A stretch of 48,672 bases of DNA from Corynebacterium efficiens YS-314 (GCF_000011305.1 NC_004320.1:1-48672), one strand, 5' to 3'. Counted from the stretch's first letter, positions 33,251-41,600 are shown. The notes: a model not told the origin generated them from the sequence alone. Translations and numbers: made by a program.

Positions 33251-35338
33251 ATGAGCACGCCCGACCACGGCCATGACCCCGGCCAGCCCCATGCCCCGAA
33301 CGGATCCCCCACAACCCTGACACCGACAGCGCCGACCACCCCTACCGGCGATCATGCCCACGGCTCCGCACGCTGGGAGTTGGGGTTCTCGATCGCCGCC
33401 GGCGTCACTTACGCCGGTGGGATGATTGCGCAGTTCGCCTTGGGGCTGCCGATGGTCGGATGGCCGTTGGCGTTCTTTCTCGCCACCTACTTCTTCGGCG
33501 GGTTCTTCACCATCCGCACCGCGATCTCCTCCACGCTGCGGGGGAAGTTCGAGGTTGACTTCCTCATGCTTGTCGCCGCGGTCGGCGCTGCCCTCATCGG
33601 CCGGTGGGCGGAGGGAGCGGTGCTGCTGTTCTTGTTCAGCCTCGGCCACGCCCTCGAGGAGTACGCCCTCAGCCGCGCCAGCAAGTCCATTGAGGCCCTC
33701 GCCGAACTCGCCCCCCGCCACGCCCTGGTGCGCCGCGGTGATACCGAACCCGTGGAAGTGCCCGTGGAGGAACTCGTGGTCGGAGACATCGTGGTCATCC
33801 GCCCGAATTCCCACATCCCCTCGGACGGGTTCGTGATCTCCGGGATGTCCGCCGTTGATCAATCAGCGGTCACGGGCGAGTCGATCCCCGTGGAGAAGGA
33901 ACCGGTGGCCGACCCACAGCGGACGATGCACACGATTGACACCCTCCCCGCCGCCAATCGAGTGTTCGCCGGCACCGTGAACGGGTCCGGCGTGCTCGAG
34001 ATCGAGGTCACCGCGACCGCCGCCGACTCAACGCTGAGCAAAGTCGTCGAGCTCGTTCGCACCGCCGACCAGGCCGCGTCCCCGACCCAGCAGTTCATCG
34101 ACCGGTTCCAGCGCTGGTACGTGCCCGCCGTGATCCTCGGGGTCATCGCCACCTTGTTGGTGTCGATGTTCGTGTTCGCGCAACCGTTCTCCGACGCTTT
34201 CTACCTCGCCATGACCGTGCTCGTCGCCGCGAGTCCATGTGCTCTCGCGATCGCCACCCCAGCCGCGGTCCTGGCGGGTGTGGCTCGCGCTGCCCGGGCC
34301 GGCGTGCTCGTCAAGGGCGGTGCCCCGCTCGAGACACTGGGCCGAGTAAAGGCGATAGCGTTCGACAAGACCGGCACCCTCACGTGGGGCGCGCCCCGAG
34401 TGACCTCACTGGCCCCCGCCAACGATACGTCCGAAGCGGAACTGATCCCCACACTTGTGGCTGTCGAATCGCTCAGCGATCACCCCCTCGCTGCCGCGAT
34501 CGTCCGCGACCTTGCCCCCCGCGTACCGGAGACCGAGCGGTTGGTGGCCACCGATCTCTCTGCCCTCACTGGACGCGGCATCACTGCGACGATCGACGGA
34601 GAACGGGTGGAAGTGGGCAACCTCCGCATGTTCGACGAGCAGCAGCTTAAGCTGCCTCCTTCGCTGGCCGAGGCCTACACGAAGGCCCGCGACTCGGGGC
34701 AGACGTTGATGGTGGTCCGTCGTGGTGACCGCTTCCTTGGGGTCGTCGGAGTGATGGATGCCTCCCGCAACGAATCTGCCCAGGTGCTCAGCATGCTCCG
34801 GGACACAGGGGTGGGCCATCTGGTCATGATCTCCGGCGACAACCAGCGGGTGGCCGACGCGGTCGGCCGGGAAGTCGGCGTCGACACGGCGATCGGAGAG
34901 CTGCTCCCCGAGGATAAGGTCACCCACATCACGGGCCTGGCCAAGACATACCATCCGATCGCGATGGTCGGCGACGGTGTCAACGATGCCCCCGCCATGG
35001 CCCGCGCCGACGTCGGCATTGCGATGGGTGCCGCTGGGTCGACGGTCGCGCTGGAGACCTGTGACATCGCGTTGATGAGTGACGACCTCGGACGCGTCCC
35101 GTTCGCTGTCCGGCTGAGCCGGGCGACTGGCCAGATCATCCGGCAAAACCTCATCGCCAGTCTCGCAGTCGTCGTTGTCCTCATCATCGCGACCTTCCTC
35201 GGGTTGAATATCGGCGCCGTCGTGCTTATCCACGAGGGATCCACTCTCATCGTCGTCGCAAACGCGCTGCGCCTGCTCAACTTCCAGAAGGGCAAGGAAC
35301 ACGCTGGCATCGACCACGAAGATAAGCCCACGCACTGA
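33251..35338 (+). CDS. P1B-type ATPase, second (Zn/Cd/Pb family)
   Basis: 695 residues. The N-terminal ~40 residues are rich in His, Pro and Thr (MSTPDHGHDPGQPHAPNG) and may bind metal in place of a CxxC domain. Present are TGES, SPCAL, DKTGTLTWG, SDHPLAAAI, SGDNQRVAD, VGDGVNDAPAMA and HEGSTLIVVANALRLL near the end. Only about 123 bases separate it from SURF1, but an AT-rich stretch (33205-33230) could be its own promoter. Substrate is inferred as Zn/Cd/Pb. It differs substantially from CadA, so it was not formed by local duplication. Confidence 0.93.
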   Translation: MSTPDHGHDPGQPHAPNGSPTTLTPTAPTTPTGDHAHGSARWELGFSIAAGVTYAGGMIAQFALGLPMVGWPLAFFLATYFFGGFFTIRTAISSTLRGKFEVDFLMLVAAVGAALIGRWAEGAVLLFLFSLGHALEEYALSRASKSIEALAELAPRHALVRRGDTEPVEVPVEELVVGDIVVIRPNSHIPSDGFVISGMSAVDQSAVTGESIPVEKEPVADPQRTMHTIDTLPAANRVFAGTVNGSGVLEIEVTATAADSTLSKVVELVRTADQAASPTQQFIDRFQRWYVPAVILGVIATLLVSMFVFAQPFSDAFYLAMTVLVAASPCALAIATPAAVLAGVARAARAGVLVKGGAPLETLGRVKAIAFDKTGTLTWGAPRVTSLAPANDTSEAELIPTLVAVESLSDHPLAAAIVRDLAPRVPETERLVATDLSALTGRGITATIDGERVEVGNLRMFDEQQLKLPPSLAEAYTKARDSGQTLMVVRRGDRFLGVVGVMDASRNESAQVLSMLRDTGVGHLVMISGDNQRVADAVGREVGVDTAIGELLPEDKVTHITGLAKTYHPIAMVGDGVNDAPAMARADVGIAMGAAGSTVALETCDIALMSDDLGRVPFAVRLSRATGQIIRQNLIASLAVVVVLIIATFLGLNIGAVVLIHEGSTLIVVANALRLLNFQKGKEHAGIDHEDKPTH

Positions 35339-35354
35339 CGCTTCCCCCTGCCAG

Positions 35355-36197
35355 GGTGCTGTTGCAAAGTTCGGGCGACAGGAAGACCTGCGTGAAATAA
35401 TCACAGCCATGGGCATCTTCTCCGGTCGTCATTTCCCCCGTGAAATCATCCTGTGGGCGGTCCGGTGGTACTGCCGCTACGGGCTCAGCTACCGCGATCT
35501 GGAAGAAATGATGACCGAACGCGGCGTACCGGTCGATCACAGCACCATCTACCGCTGGGTCCAGAAATATGCTCCTGAGCTGGACAAGCAGACCCGGTGG
35601 TACCGACAAGTCCCGGATTGGCAGGCCCGGTCCTGGCGGGTGGACGAGACCTATATCCGGGTCGGGGGAAAGTGGTGCTACCTCTATCGGGCCATCACCG
35701 CGGGCGGGCATACCCTGGATTTTTACCTGTCCCCAAAGCGTAACGTCGCCGCAGCGAAGCGTTTCCTGGCCAAGACCCTGAGGTCGAACACGATAACCGG
35801 GTCCCCGCGGGTGATCAACACCGATAAAGCACCCTCCCTGGCCAGGGCAATCGCCGAGTTGAAGTCAGAGGGAATCTACCCGCAGACCGTGGAACACCGG
35901 CAGGTGAAATACCTCAATAACGTCATTGAAGGAGATCATGGGCGGCTGAAACGGATCCTCGGACCGAAGGGGGCGTTCAAAAACCGGACCTCGGCGTACC
36001 GGACGTTGAAAGGGATGGAAGCGATGCACTCATTACGGAAAGGGCAGGGCGCGATGTTTGCCTACGGGCAACCGAACCCGGATGCGGTGATCGTCAGCCG
36101 GGTGTTCGAGGCTGCCTGAGAACGCCGACCCGCAGCGAGCATCAGAGGATGAAGACTGGGTCGTCACGGCTCTCCGCCTGAAGTTTGCAACAGCACC
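35355..36197 (+). mobile_element. IS6-family insertion sequence, copy 2
   Basis: 843 bp with ends GGTGCTGTTGCAAAGTTCGGG and AAGTTTGCAACAGCACC. Flanking octamers (CCTGCCAG and CTCAGACT) do not match. It closes the right side of the metal and redox module; the left side is the solo IS6 end at 21926-21946. Confidence 0.9.
35409..36119 (+). CDS. IS6-family transposase, copy 2
   Basis: 236 residues, intact, differing from copy 1 at a limited number of positions (MGIFSGRHFPREII versus SGRQF; VINTDKAPS versus VISTDKAPS). All DDE-domain motifs (WRVDETYIRVGG, NTDKAPS, EGDHGRLKR) are present. Confidence 0.95.
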   Translation: MGIFSGRHFPREIILWAVRWYCRYGLSYRDLEEMMTERGVPVDHSTIYRWVQKYAPELDKQTRWYRQVPDWQARSWRVDETYIRVGGKWCYLYRAITAGGHTLDFYLSPKRNVAAAKRFLAKTLRSNTITGSPRVINTDKAPSLARAIAELKSEGIYPQTVEHRQVKYLNNVIEGDHGRLKRILGPKGAFKNRTSAYRTLKGMEAMHSLRKGQGAMFAYGQPNPDAVIVSRVFEAA

Positions 36198-36286
36198 CTC
36201 AGACTCGAAGTAATGGGTGAGTTACCGACCTGGTAATTGGAGAGGTTGAAGGCAGATGGAGATTATTGGGGTAGCAGGGATAATTC

Positions 36287-37414
36287 CTATAACTCAGGAG
36301 CAGATAGCGCCCTATATAAGGTGGCTCTACTAACGCCAAGGTCTTTAGCAAGAGTGGTTTTGGATTCCCCTGCCTCCACTCGAGCTTGGGCTTGTTCTAC
36401 TTGAGCGGGGGTTAAGACGCGTTTACGCCCCTTGTACTTACCGGCCTTTTTCGCCAGCGCGATCCCTTCTGCCTGGCGCTCGCGGATAATGGCGCGTTCG
36501 AACTCCGCGAATGAGCCCAGGATCCCGAGCATGAGGGTGGCTCGGGGGTCGGTGGAGTCTTTCGAGAACACGAGGTTCTCCTTGATGAAATGCACGCTCG
36601 CTCCTTTCGCGGTGATCTGATCGATAATCGAGCGTAAATCCACCAGGGATCTGGCTAACCGGTCGATGGAGGCAACATAGAGTTCGTCATGATCACGCAG
36701 GTAATCAATGCAGCGTTCTAATCCTGGCCGACCAGCTCTAGATTTAGCGGAGACTTCATCGACGAATTCTTTGTCGACTGCCCCGATCATGTCGCGTTGA
36801 CGGGCAAGATTTTGATCCGTGCTGGAAACCCTAATATAGGAAAACCGCTGCCCACGAGGGGACGCCACTGGTGGGAGCAGAGGTGTGGAACTCTCCGCCA
36901 CCGCTGCTGATTGCATCGCAAGGTGCTTATCGGTTGACCCTCCAGGCTGTGGCTTAACGCTCGTGGCCGTTTCTTCTTCCACCTCAGGGGCGTTATTTCC
37001 CTGGTCGGTGGTGTCTTTTTCCACCCAGGAAGGGATCATCCAGCCAGCACTGGCTCCGCCGTCGAACAGGATGGAGGAGGTGAGGATATCTTGTATGGGG
37101 GTCCAGGTTTTCTCGCCGAGGTAGACCTTGGCTTTGGTGATGTGTTTATAGACGCGGTGGATACGCAGCCGGGCACCTGGTTCGCCAAAGCTACCCATGT
37201 AGGTGGCGTGCTGAGGATTCCGGGAGTGTTGGGCGAAACGCTGGCCGTCATCAAATAAGACAGTGTCGGTGGGGACCTGCTGATCGGTGGCCTCCCAGGA
37301 GCGACCGTAATCGGTCGAGCGTTTAATCCGGGTGTTGTTTTTACCCCGGTGGATGATCTGGACTTTATCTATGGGGCGACCGCATTCGTCGAGCAGTGTT
37401 CCGATCCTCACCAT
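36287..37414 (-). CDS. Serine recombinase (resolvase) with a long N-terminal extension
   Basis: 375 residues from ATG at 37414, with AAGGTGGG upstream. Residues ~190-375 are a complete Tn3-type resolvase: FSYIRVSSTDQNLARQRDMI (catalytic Ser), YVASIDRLARSLVDL, GSFAEFERAIIRERQAEGI and the C-terminal HTH TTLAKDLGVSRATLYRAL. The first ~190 residues (MVRIGTLLDECGRPIDKVQ...) are not part of any resolvase I know. They contain no zinc motif and end in a low-complexity, acidic and Pro/Ser-rich linker. The res-like repeats lie just upstream. Probably resolves plasmid or transposon multimers. Confidence 0.9.
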   Translation of the reverse strand: MVRIGTLLDECGRPIDKVQIIHRGKNNTRIKRSTDYGRSWEATDQQVPTDTVLFDDGQRFAQHSRNPQHATYMGSFGEPGARLRIHRVYKHITKAKVYLGEKTWTPIQDILTSSILFDGGASAGWMIPSWVEKDTTDQGNNAPEVEEETATSVKPQPGGSTDKHLAMQSAAVAESSTPLLPPVASPRGQRFSYIRVSSTDQNLARQRDMIGAVDKEFVDEVSAKSRAGRPGLERCIDYLRDHDELYVASIDRLARSLVDLRSIIDQITAKGASVHFIKENLVFSKDSTDPRATLMLGILGSFAEFERAIIRERQAEGIALAKKAGKYKGRKRVLTPAQVEQAQARVEAGESKTTLAKDLGVSRATLYRALSAPEL

Positions 37415-37423
37415 GACCCACCT

Positions 37424-37547
37424 TATGTCTCAATAGAATTAAAGATCCTATTGCGAAGTGTATCATAATGCGGGTTTTGGACTTAATGAGACAGGGAATA
37501 TCGCTACCCGCACTATGTCTCATTAGGGTATACCCTAATGAGACATA
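37424..37547. promoter_or_regulatory. Res-like recombination site array
   Basis: The motif TATGTCTCAWTA occurs at 37424 (direct) and as TAATGAGACA at 37484. It also forms a perfect 34-bp palindrome at 37514-37547 (TATGTCTCATTAGGGTA and its complement). Three sites directly upstream of a resolvase gene match the subsite layout of a res locus and would also place the gene under its own control. Confidence 0.75.
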
Positions 37548-37550
37548 ATG

Positions 37551-38385
37551 GGTGCTGTTGCAAAGTCGGGCGGAGAGCCGTGAAGACTCCGTCTTTCATC
37601 TTCTGGTGGTCCTTGAAAGCCGACGTCCTCAGGCATTCTCGAATACCCGGCAAACGATCACCGCATCCGGGTTCGGTTGCCCGTGAGGTCAAACATCGTG
37701 CCCTGGCCTTTCCGCAAATCGAGTGCATCGCCTCCATCCCCTTCAACGTCCTGTTCTTGAACGCCCCCTTCGGCCCCAGGATCTGTTTCAGCCGGCCATG
37801 ATCTCCTTCAATGACATTGTTGAGGTATTTCACCCGACGATGCTCGACCGTCGATGGACAGATGCCTTCCGCCTTCAACTGAAGAGATTGCCTTGGCGAG
37901 TGAGGGAGCCTTATCTGTATTAATCACCCGCGGGGACCCGGCCGACGCGTTGGATCTTAGGGTCTTGGCCAGGAAACACTTCGCTGCGGCGACGTTGCGC
38001 TTCGGGGAGAGATAGAAGTCTAGGGTGTGCCCACCGGCGGTGACCGCCCGATAGAGGTAGCACCACTTCCCGCCGACCCGGATATAGGTCTTATCCACCC
38101 GCCAGGACCTGGCCTGCCAGTCGGGTACCTGCCGTGACCTTCGGGTTTGCTTATCCAGCTCGGGAGCGTATTTCTGGACCCAGCGGTGAGAATAGTGGTG
38201 TGATCGACTGGCACGCCGCGTTCGGTCATCATTTCTTCCAGGTCGCGGTAGCTCACGCCGTAGCGGCAGTACCACCGCACCGCCCACAGAATGACCTCGC
38301 GAGGGAAATGACGACCCGAGAAGATGCCCATGGCCCTGTTTATTCCACGCAGCTCTTCCTACTGCCCCAACTTTGCAACAGTACC
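37551..38385 (-). mobile_element. IS6-family insertion sequence, decayed copy 3
   Basis: 835 bp with both ends recognisable: GGTGCTGTTGCAAAG at 37551 and CTTTGCAACAGTACC ending at 38385. It lies directly against the res palindrome. Flanking octamers do not match. Confidence 0.88.
37629..38331 (-). pseudogene. IS6-family transposase with several frameshifts
   Basis: The minus strand encodes MGIFSGRHFPREVILWAVRW... to TTI, then after a frameshift HRWVQKYAPELDKQT...KAPSLAKAI, then after another MKAEGICPSTVEHRRVKYLN...GPKGAFKNRTLKGME. There is a small deletion around ASAYRTLKG and a further shift before the end. At least three lesions, so it cannot make active enzyme. Confidence 0.9.
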
Positions 38386-38536
38386 CTTTAGTGAACGTGG
38401 TGGTCGCCGTCCCCGGGCTGGTTGGGGAAGCTTGAACGGCCTATCGCCGGGAGACTCGGCCAGTCCGAGGATTACGGTTTTATCCGAGCGATCCTTAATC
38501 ATCCATGAGTTATATATCACATTCCGATTCTAATTA

Positions 38537-38542
38537 TATAAT
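38537..38542 (+). promoter_or_regulatory. Possible -10 box of the bacteriocin gene
   Basis: TATAAT stands in a strongly AT-rich stretch about 60 bases before the bacteriocin start. The -35 region is not clear. The rest of 38386-38536 shows no gene. Confidence 0.35.
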
Positions 38543-38602
38543 TTTTTCCTATGCGACACTGGTCTCGTTCCTAGTTCTTTATCGAAAGCAGGTTAGATCA
38601 CC

Positions 38603-39148
38603 ATGAAAGTTAAACGGCGCCTTTTACTGGCAGTTGCTGCTGTCGCGTTATTCACTTCTTCTCCTGGAGTTGCTACAGCAACTCCAGGAGAAAAAGCTTC
38701 GCAGGGTCCACCCTTAGCGTCTCAGGAAATAGCTGAGTTGGCGGAAGCAAATGCCGCAGCTGGCGTGTATGGCGAATCGTCAGAACTTGAAGTGAGTGAA
38801 GTTGTGCTGACTCGAGACGAAAATGGAACCCCCACCTCTGGCATGGTCTCATACCCACTAGAATACAAAGGGAACTCTGCCCTGATCCAACCCTTGACAA
38901 ACGCACCAGGGGTTGGAGGGGGAACGTGGAATTATGGATCTAGGATTGATATAAGGCTCGGAAAAGTCTGCTACTCCGAATATCATCATCCAACTCTTAT
39001 GCACTCAGCCTCGGTCGAGATGGACGGAATGACAAACAGCGTCACCGAGGGGCCGAACAGGACCGCAAAAGCCAGCGTCAGACTTCCATTTAGTGAGCTA
39101 GAAGAAGGTAAGTATTGCAACGCGTTTTGGTCAACGTCCGATTGGTGA
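38603..39148 (+). CDS. Lactococcin-972-family bacteriocin precursor
   Basis: 181 residues. Signal peptide MKVKRRLLLAVAAVALFTSSPGVATA is followed by a propeptide-like segment and a C-terminal domain beginning GGGTWNYG. That domain shows the lactococcin 972 pattern: GTWNYGS, CYSEYHHPTLMHSASVEMDG, RTAKASVRLPF and a closing YCNAFWST (aligning with FYYNFW in lactococcin 972). Lactococcin 972 binds lipid II and blocks septum formation in Gram-positive cells. Two cysteines (in KVCYSEY and KYCNAF) are extra compared with lactococcin 972 and could form a disulfide. The usual neighbours (bacteriocin-associated membrane protein and ABC ATPase) are absent; a four-helix protein follows instead. Confidence 0.88.
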   Translation: MKVKRRLLLAVAAVALFTSSPGVATATPGEKASQGPPLASQEIAELAEANAAAGVYGESSELEVSEVVLTRDENGTPTSGMVSYPLEYKGNSALIQPLTNAPGVGGGTWNYGSRIDIRLGKVCYSEYHHPTLMHSASVEMDGMTNSVTEGPNRTAKASVRLPFSELEEGKYCNAFWSTSDW

Positions 39149-39194
39149 CAGCCGTTTTGGTAAGAATAGATGCTTTTTGATGAGAGTGTAAAAG

Positions 39195-39674
39195 ATGATG
39201 CGCAGTGAACAAGAGTATAAAGTAGACATCAGCGGAGCCGGAACCCAAAAGGTAGCGAAGAAGAAAGTCCTACGACAGGCAGTTTGGACGTTCATCACAA
39301 TTGCTACTTCGCTAACTTCGCTGGGAATGACTGCTGGAACGACCGCGCTTCTTCACTCCTTCTTCGAGCGTTCCTTTGCTAGGGATGGTGTGGGAGTGCC
39401 TTACGAGGTTTGCATCGCAGCTATCGGGATAGCATTTTCCTTATTCATTCTTTACTGTGGATTTCTTCTTGTAGCCCATTGGAATAAGCAGAAGTTTGCG
39501 CGTGCTGTTCAGGCATTTATCGCGGTATGCGTTTTCGTGTCTCTAAGTTCAACAGCATGGTTCTTTTCTGAAACCGGACAATTTAACATCGTCAGCGTTA
39601 TTTGCTTATCCTTTGTATTTCTTGGAGGGGCGCTTGGAGTGGCAGTGGCAGAACGTATCCGTCTCGAAGTGTAG
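39195..39674 (+). CDS. Four-helix membrane protein, possible bacteriocin immunity protein
   Basis: 159 residues with a charged N-terminal ~25 residues and four hydrophobic segments (AVWTFITIATSLTSLGMTAG, VCIAAIGIAFSLFILYCGFLLVA, AFIAVCVFVSLSSTAWFF, VSVICLSFVFLGGALGVAVA). It ends ERIRLEV. It follows the bacteriocin gene by 46 bases and a terminator closes the pair, so the two are an operon. No family recognised. Self-immunity is the simplest role, inferred only from context. Confidence 0.7.
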   Translation: MMRSEQEYKVDISGAGTQKVAKKKVLRQAVWTFITIATSLTSLGMTAGTTALLHSFFERSFARDGVGVPYEVCIAAIGIAFSLFILYCGFLLVAHWNKQKFARAVQAFIAVCVFVSLSSTAWFFSETGQFNIVSVICLSFVFLGGALGVAVAERIRLEV

Positions 39675-39804
39675 AAGGATGCTGTTATACAAGGATCTGA
39701 AGGCCTATTCATAGGCCGTTATGGAACATCATTCCGATGATTGCTCAAATGACGTTTGTGAAGCTCTTGACCGGGTGCCGGTACTTAGCACTACAGCTTT
39801 AAAC

Positions 39805-39840
39805 GTATGCCCAATGAACCGTCAGGTTCATCGGGCATAC
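39805..39840 (+). terminator. Terminator of the bacteriocin operon
   Basis: GTATGCCCAATGAACC pairs with GGTTCATCGGGCATAC (one mismatch) around GTCA, about 130 bases after the membrane protein gene. Confidence 0.65.
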
Positions 39841-39880
39841 CCGTATTTCCTAGCCCCTCCGGCCTGCAGGATGGGGTAAG

Positions 39881-40085
39881 GTGCTCGGATTTCTTCTAAT
39901 AGGTGTAGGCCTCGTACTGCAGATGGTGATGCTTATACTGAATTTTAGTAAAAGTTATAAACAGGATGAGAAACGCGCTGATTAGCGGGTGACGGATGCT
40001 GCAATCATCGACGCTGACGAGCACGCTTACAGTGTGGTCCAGGAGATCGGTGCTGATGGGGCAAAGGTGAGGTGCCGCCGAATCA
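39881..40085 (+). pseudogene. Truncated small membrane protein gene
   Basis: A GTG at 39881, with GGATGGGG upstream, starts VLGFLLIGVGLVLQMVMLILNFSKSYKQDEKRAD and then meets an in-frame TAG at 39983. The same frame continues with coding-like sequence (TDAAIIDADEHAYSVVQEIGADG) up to the IS3 remnant at 40086. This looks like a gene with one membrane helix and a soluble part, broken by a nonsense change and cut by IS3. The 34-residue peptide could still be made. Confidence 0.4.
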
Positions 40086-40118
40086 GGGCCCGACCCCCGG
40101 GAAGTGGACACGGAGGTA
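40086..40118 (-). mobile_element. Remnant of an IS3 right end, inverted
   Basis: GGGCCCGACCCCCGGGAAGT followed by GGACACGGAGG is the reverse complement of the IS3 right terminus (2737-2770). As at 432-517, it lies next to the duplicated 49-residue peptide gene. Confidence 0.75.
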
Positions 40119-40139
40119 GGAAAGGTGCTAAAGCAGCTA

Positions 40140-40452
40140 TTCAACCCGTTGGGAAACAACCCCCAGGTTAAACAACAAACACACTGCAGGTTCTCTCATA
40201 TAAAACCCTGACTAACCTAAATTTTTCCGCTTGCTTATTTCTTAGCCTTTTTAGGTGGCCATAAAATTAAAAGCACTACAACAACCATGAGGGCCCAGAT
40301 CACATACCGTGGAGCCTCCCAGTGAAAGGCCGCTAAGAGTCCGAGAACACCGAAGGTTGCCAGAAGCTTTTGCGCAAGAATCATTTATTCAACCCCAAAC
40401 TAATGCCATCGAACATTTCTCATGGCCCATTCCCTAGTGGATCTGTAGGTAT
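40140..40452 (-). repeat. Long inverted duplication, copy 2 (partner 109-419)
   Basis: Reverse complement of the segment holding the 49-residue peptide gene and the last ~50 bases of the secreted protein gene. Relative to copy 1 the secreted-gene tail has lost one base in CTAGGG(G)GATGG, so its frame is broken here. Confidence 0.8.
40235..40384 (-). CDS. 49-residue membrane peptide, second copy (putative immunity)
   Basis: Begins MILAQKLLATFGVLGLLAAF and ends WPPKKAKK, aligning without gaps to the peptide at 178-327 with about 13 substitutions that keep both hydrophobic segments and the basic tail. The frame is intact although the secreted-protein gene beside it is reduced to a tail. An orphan immunity gene kept without its toxin gene would fit this pattern. 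Confidence 0.65.
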   Translation of the reverse strand: MILAQKLLATFGVLGLLAAFHWEAPRYVIWALMVVVVLLILWPPKKAKK

Positions 40453-40735
40453 GCCCTATTAAGACACTGATGTGGAATGTGTTTTCCCTGTTTTGTAGGG
40501 TTGCTGAATGATGTTTGAAGTGCTTGTCGCCCAGGCCCTAGACATGCTGAGAAGTATTTATCTTTGTCGGACCTAAGGATAGAAGACGAAATCTGCCGCG
40601 GGTAAAAAAAGAGGGCTTTTCCAAGGCCTCCATCATCAGCAAGATCCACATTAACTTCTATTGATTGTCGGTAGTGGACTGGCAATTTCTGAGTACTTGC
40701 ACTCCAGAACTCGGTCATTACCTAACAAGGCATTA
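40385..40735 (-). other. Decayed region upstream of the orphan peptide gene
   Basis: A minus-strand frame of 94 codons (40434-40718) ends at the tail of the degenerate secreted-protein sequence. Apart from the last bases I see no convincing similarity to the intact gene, and no ribosome site precedes it. Treated as noncoding or eroded. Confidence 0.3.
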
Positions 40736-41482
40736 TTAGTCCTCATCTTCCGAAAACTCCTTAAGCTCATCCTCAGAGAAAAAGGATCCAAGTATTTTGT
40801 CGACCCTTTGCACTTCGTCAATAACCTCACGACTGGCCCTGCCGGTGTTGATCAGTCCCCAGAGCCACAATAATTTATCCAAATGATCCGCTTGTAAATT
40901 TGTTATTGCCGGTAGCCGACGGGTTACCTTTCCTAGGTTCTCATCATTAATTGGCTCATTGAGATGAGCGACATACGTCTTTACTGATTCATTGAATCCG
41001 CTAAAGACGCCCTTGAGTCGCTGCAATTTTTCAGGGTTTTCCAGCAGGTTTTTCTCTACCTTGCGCAGAATTTCATTATCCCTGTCGCTCATGTCGTCTT
41101 CTGGCGTACGGTCTCTTGACCAACTTCCATTATCCCCCCGAACTTTTGCGCCAAACTCAACAATTACAGGGGCTTTAGTTTCTGGGTCTTTCACCGCATG
41201 AAGATTTGGGCCAAAGTGATTTTTTGACCATTGATCACTGGTGAAGAGCTTCGCTAAAATCCGGAGCCCTGATGCTTCCGAAGGTGCTCGGCCGCCACGC
41301 TCAATTGCCCTTATGGTCCCCTCGGCTAAATCCACCCGGGAGGCTAGTTCGGCCACGGAAAGCCCTCGATCTTGGCGGGTGATCTGAACCGTCCGGCCAA
41401 ACCACTTCTTACCATGCTCATTATCATTGGCTACGAGCCAAGTTTCTTTTGGCTCAGCCTCCAGCCATTTTCCGTTGCTCAT
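40736..41482 (-). CDS. XRE-family transcriptional regulator with helical C-terminal domain
   Basis: 248 residues from ATG at 41482 (MSNGKWLEAEPKETWLVAND). The frame is open further up but that part overlaps the divergent peptide gene and is not coding. HTH: FGRTVQITRQDRGLSVAELASRVDLAEGTIRAIERGGRAPSEASGLRILAKLF. The rest is charged and helical, ending in acidic FSEDELKEFSEDED. It is divergent from the 47-residue peptide gene at 41625 and probably controls it. Confidence 0.82.
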   Translation of the reverse strand: MSNGKWLEAEPKETWLVANDNEHGKKWFGRTVQITRQDRGLSVAELASRVDLAEGTIRAIERGGRAPSEASGLRILAKLFTSDQWSKNHFGPNLHAVKDPETKAPVIVEFGAKVRGDNGSWSRDRTPEDDMSDRDNEILRKVEKNLLENPEKLQRLKGVFSGFNESVKTYVAHLNEPINDENLGKVTRRLPAITNLQADHLDKLLWLWGLINTGRASREVIDEVQRVDKILGSFFSEDELKEFSEDED

Positions 41483-41562
41483 AGCCCTTACCCTACATGG
41501 ATGGACGGGGCTGTTACAAGTTATCGTTTGACTTGTTGCGTTTGTTGTAATCATGTGGCAAA

Positions 41563-41600
41563 GTGGGGCATGGCGGAAGTGATTTTCCACTACGCCCCAC
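41563..41600. promoter_or_regulatory. Inverted repeat upstream of the 47-residue peptide gene
   Basis: GTGGGGC at 41563 and GCCCCAC at 41594 face each other in the divergent region between the XRE gene and the small peptide gene, 25 bases before the peptide start. Candidate operator or leader hairpin. Confidence 0.45.

Noticed and set aside
40434..40718. 94-codon minus-strand frame as a homologue of the edge-spanning secreted protein
   Set aside because: Only the last few codons lie in the duplicated DNA, and there in a shifted register; the rest shows no convincing similarity.
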